5,869 bases of DNA from Candidatus Phaeomarinibacter sp. (GTDB lineage: Bacteria; Pseudomonadota; Alphaproteobacteria; CGMCC-115125): NCBI GenBank assembly GCA_028279995.1, contig JANQMQ010000543.1, positions 1 to 5,869 on the forward strand, in the 5' to 3' direction. Below the pieces are notes generated by a model. The model did not search any database, had not been told where the DNA came from, and worked only from the letters and a program-made list of their open reading frames with translations. This document shows, piece by piece, positions 4,560-5,869 of this stretch. Made by a program: the position numbers and the translations under genes. How positions within the stretch are numbered: position 1 is the first letter of the stretch; each line of letters starts with the position of its first letter.

Positions 4560-5591
4560 TCACTGGAGAGATGCTTCGAGGGCGGCTTCTGCATCTTCCG
4601 CGTCGCAGATGGCATGCACCATGGTGAGGTACGCTTCCAGAAGGGCGGTGACTTCGTCCGGGTACAGCTCAAAGGCGGCCACGTGGGTGCCCCACAGGCC
4701 CGCTGAGACAAGGCGTGGATGGTCCTCCGCGGGGTGCGGCGCAATCCACAGGTCAATGTTGCGATTGGCGTCCGCCAGAGCCTGCGCGTGGATGGTTCGG
4801 TTCACCGGGTCTTTTTCGTCCTGCAGGAGCAGTGTCGGTCGGTCATAGGGTTTGGCACGGTCGAGCGCCGTCTCCGAGAACGCCGGGGCGCCATGCAGCA
4901 GGCCTGCGGCGGTGGTCGTGACGTGGGCGAGGGCACGGGGGAAGCCGGTGCCCGCCACCGTGCCGTGCACCATGGTGTCGTAGGTGTCGAGCATCGGGTC
5001 CAGCAGCACGAGGCCGCGAATGCGTTTGTCCTGAACGGCGGCATTGATGACGGCGGCGCCGCCCATGGAGACGCCGAAGGGAATGATGGGTTCGCCAAGC
5101 CCACGTTCATAGGCGTAGTCAACGGCAGCGAGCACATCGAGCGCTTCAGCTTCGCCCCAGTCAAGCTTTTCGGCACCCCAGGCATCAGACAGACCGGCAT
5201 TGCGCAGGTCGATGGTCAGCACGTGATGGCGCATGTTGGTGAGTGTTTTGAAGAGGGGGAAGCCGTTCACGAAAGAGGCGGCGCGGTTGGAGTTGGCACC
5301 GTGCACGAAGATGATGACGCCCTGGGTCTCGATCTCCTCGCCGGTGAAATCATCAATGCCCGGCGGTGTGGCGTCCGGCATCCACCAGCCGCGAATGTCG
5401 ACGCCGTGGGAGGTGGTGAGGGTCACCTCTTCATAGGCGATGCCGTAATCCGCCGGCGTGCCGACAATCTCCTGACGCTGGGCAGCCGTCAGCAGCGGCG
5501 GCAGGAAACCGACGATGCCGATGAGCACGAGGGTGGGAATGGCAATGGCGGCGCCAAGTGCGATCCGTTTCCAGAGTGTCGGGCTGCCCAT
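4560..5591 (-). CDS. N-terminally membrane-anchored alpha/beta hydrolase, 343 aa
   Basis: This is a serine hydrolase of the alpha/beta fold (related to BAAT/dienelactone-type and YqkD-like extended hydrolases) with an N-terminal membrane anchor at about residues 9-33 preceded by Lys8 and Arg9. No signal-peptidase site is obvious, so the catalytic domain is probably tethered at the periplasmic face. The oxyanion-hole region is FVHGANSNR (95-103). The nucleophile elbow GVSMGG has Ser175, the acid is Asp261 in DEKDPVN, and the base is His303 in WGTHVAAF. An acidic loop DDFTGEEIETQ (80-90) interrupts the strand before the HG motif. The C-terminal 20 residues are Ala- and Glu-rich. The ATG at 5591 has an AAGGA ribosome site eight bases upstream. 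It is the first gene of an operon with DUF2867. Substrate unknown; ester, thioester or lipid hydrolysis are all possible. Confidence 0.92.
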   Translation of the reverse strand: MGSPTLWKRIALGAAIAIPTLVLIGIVGFLPPLLTAAQRQEIVGTPADYGIAYEEVTLTTSHGVDIRGWWMPDATPPGIDDFTGEEIETQGVIIFVHGANSNRAASFVNGFPLFKTLTNMRHHVLTIDLRNAGLSDAWGAEKLDWGEAEALDVLAAVDYAYERGLGEPIIPFGVSMGGAAVINAAVQDKRIRGLVLLDPMLDTYDTMVHGTVAGTGFPRALAHVTTTAAGLLHGAPAFSETALDRAKPYDRPTLLLQDEKDPVNRTIHAQALADANRNIDLWIAPHPAEDHPRLVSAGLWGTHVAAFELYPDEVTALLEAYLTMVHAICDAEDAEAALEASLQ

Positions 5592-5639
5592 GGCCGGCGT
5601 CCTTACAAGTCGTGCGTGCCTGATTGCATCGCAGGCGAA

Positions 5640-5668
5640 ATCATTTCAGGCTCTTGCGCGTGTGGCAA
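5640..5668 (-). promoter_or_regulatory. candidate sigma-70-like promoter of the hydrolase-DUF2867 operon
   Basis: On the minus strand, TTGCCA (5668-5663, five of six matches to TTGACA) is followed after exactly 17 bases by AATGAT (5645-5640, four of six matches to TATAAT). Transcription would begin near 5633, about 42 bases before the hydrolase start codon. The -35 element lies within a GTGTG/CACAC inverted repeat (5660-5675), leaving room for control shared with the divergent gene. Confidence 0.42.
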
Positions 5669-5675
5669 TTCACAC
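5660..5675. repeat. inverted repeat in the divergent promoter region
   Basis: GTGTG (5660-5664) and CACAC (5671-5675) flank the 6-base centre GCAATT. It lies midway between the divergent start codons at 5591 and 5701 and overlaps the candidate -35 of the hydrolase operon. The arms are short, so an operator role is only suggested. Confidence 0.3.
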
Positions 5676-5685
5676 ATTTGGTTGT

Positions 5686-5697
5686 GAGGGAGAAGGG
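5686..5697 (+). promoter_or_regulatory. strong ribosome binding site fixing the 5701 start
   Basis: The purine-rich run GAGGGAGAAGGG ends three bases before the ATG at 5701, and an in-frame TAA (5698-5700) lies directly before the ATG, so translation cannot begin further upstream in this frame. Confidence 0.65.
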
Positions 5698-5700
5698 TAA

Positions 5701-5869
5701 ATGCGGGTGTATCTGGCTGTAGCGGCAATGGTGGCGTCCCTGGCAGACACCACGTCTGCAGGAGCGCAGACGACCACCGAAGAGCCCGACTTTCTGAAGC
5801 ACAGATATGCGGCCAATCCGGAGGCATGTGCGGCAAGCGACGAAGTCGAGAAGCGGGGTCTGGTGATTG
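5701..5869 (+). CDS. putative secreted protein, 3'-truncated by the window edge
   Basis: An open frame of 56 complete codons runs from the ATG at 5701 to the window end with no stop. The start is set by an in-frame TAA immediately upstream and a strong GAGGGAGAAGGG ribosome site. The N-terminus MRVYLAVAAMVASLA followed by a small-residue stretch ending TSAGAQ looks like a Sec signal peptide, with cleavage expected near residues 20-23. The start of the mature part is acidic and contains FLKHRYAANPEACAASD and a single Cys in what is visible, then GLVI. This resembles small periplasmic hypothetical proteins of alphaproteobacteria with a Cys and short beta strands, but the visible part is too short for a family call. 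It is divergently transcribed from the anchored hydrolase. The candidate -35 sequences upstream of it are weak. Confidence 0.72.
   Translation, partial: MRVYLAVAAMVASLADTTSAGAQTTTEEPDFLKHRYAANPEACAASDEVEKRGLVI

Noticed and set aside
5660..5675. CRP/FNR-like binding site in the divergent promoter region
   Set aside because: The TGTG and CACA halves are separated by six bases, not the eight of a CRP site, and there is no TTGAT-N4-ATCAA FNR pattern.
4719..5687. Long plus-strand open frame (322 codons) opposite the anchored hydrolase gene
   Set aside because: Its translation is rich in Gly, Val and His with no domain motif. It is the antisense shadow of a GC-rich gene whose catalytic motifs on the minus strand are clear.
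1..5869. Mobile elements, CRISPR arrays, toxin-antitoxin or phage-defence modules
   Set aside because: I saw no transposase or integrase motif, no regularly spaced direct repeats and no toxin or nuclease domain. The small XRE regulator pairs with a DUF2975 membrane protein, not a toxin.

Overview
The window is about 60% GC with strongly GC-biased third codon positions. Protein families such as HIG1 twin-membrane proteins, DUF2867 and a subfamily-II haloalkane dehalogenase suggest an aerobic alphaproteobacterium. A marine or Hyphomonadaceae-like lineage is a guess, because there is no rRNA or other marker to settle it. The stretch looks chromosomal: I see no insertion sequence, integrase, tRNA, rRNA or CRISPR array.

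Layout. A 5'-truncated HSL-type alpha/beta hydrolase lies on the plus strand (1-862). A convergent gap follows (863-1007). From 1008 to 5591 every gene is on the minus strand, so these are read from right to left: an N-terminally anchored alpha/beta hydrolase (5591-4560) and a DUF2867 protein (4550-4053), 9 bases apart and almost certainly one operon; a lone HIG1-domain protein (4000 or 3988 to 3782); an unrecognised 171-residue protein with a hydrophobic stretch and a coiled-coil tail (3646-3131); a complete haloalkane dehalogenase (2993-2094); and a compact unit of a DUF2975 membrane protein (2021-1446), a small XRE-type regulator (1434-1213) and a small predicted lipoprotein (1211-1008). 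At the right edge a secreted protein starts on the plus strand at 5701 and runs off the window. It diverges from the anchored hydrolase across a 109-base promoter region.

How they fit together. The best-supported functional unit is DUF2975 plus XRE regulator, a recurrent membrane-protein/regulator pairing. Here the AT-rich palindrome just upstream is a plausible promoter-operator, and a previously unlisted Cys-rich lipoprotein appears to be translationally coupled as a third member. The dehalogenase has its full catalytic set and probably hydrolyses haloalkanes, but no halo-alcohol or halo-acid enzymes flank it, so no degradation pathway is visible. Three unrelated alpha/beta-hydrolase-fold enzymes occur within 6 kb; I see no evidence that they act together. 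Nothing here amounts to a clearly new multi-gene system; the small lipoprotein and the 171-residue protein are the least explained genes.
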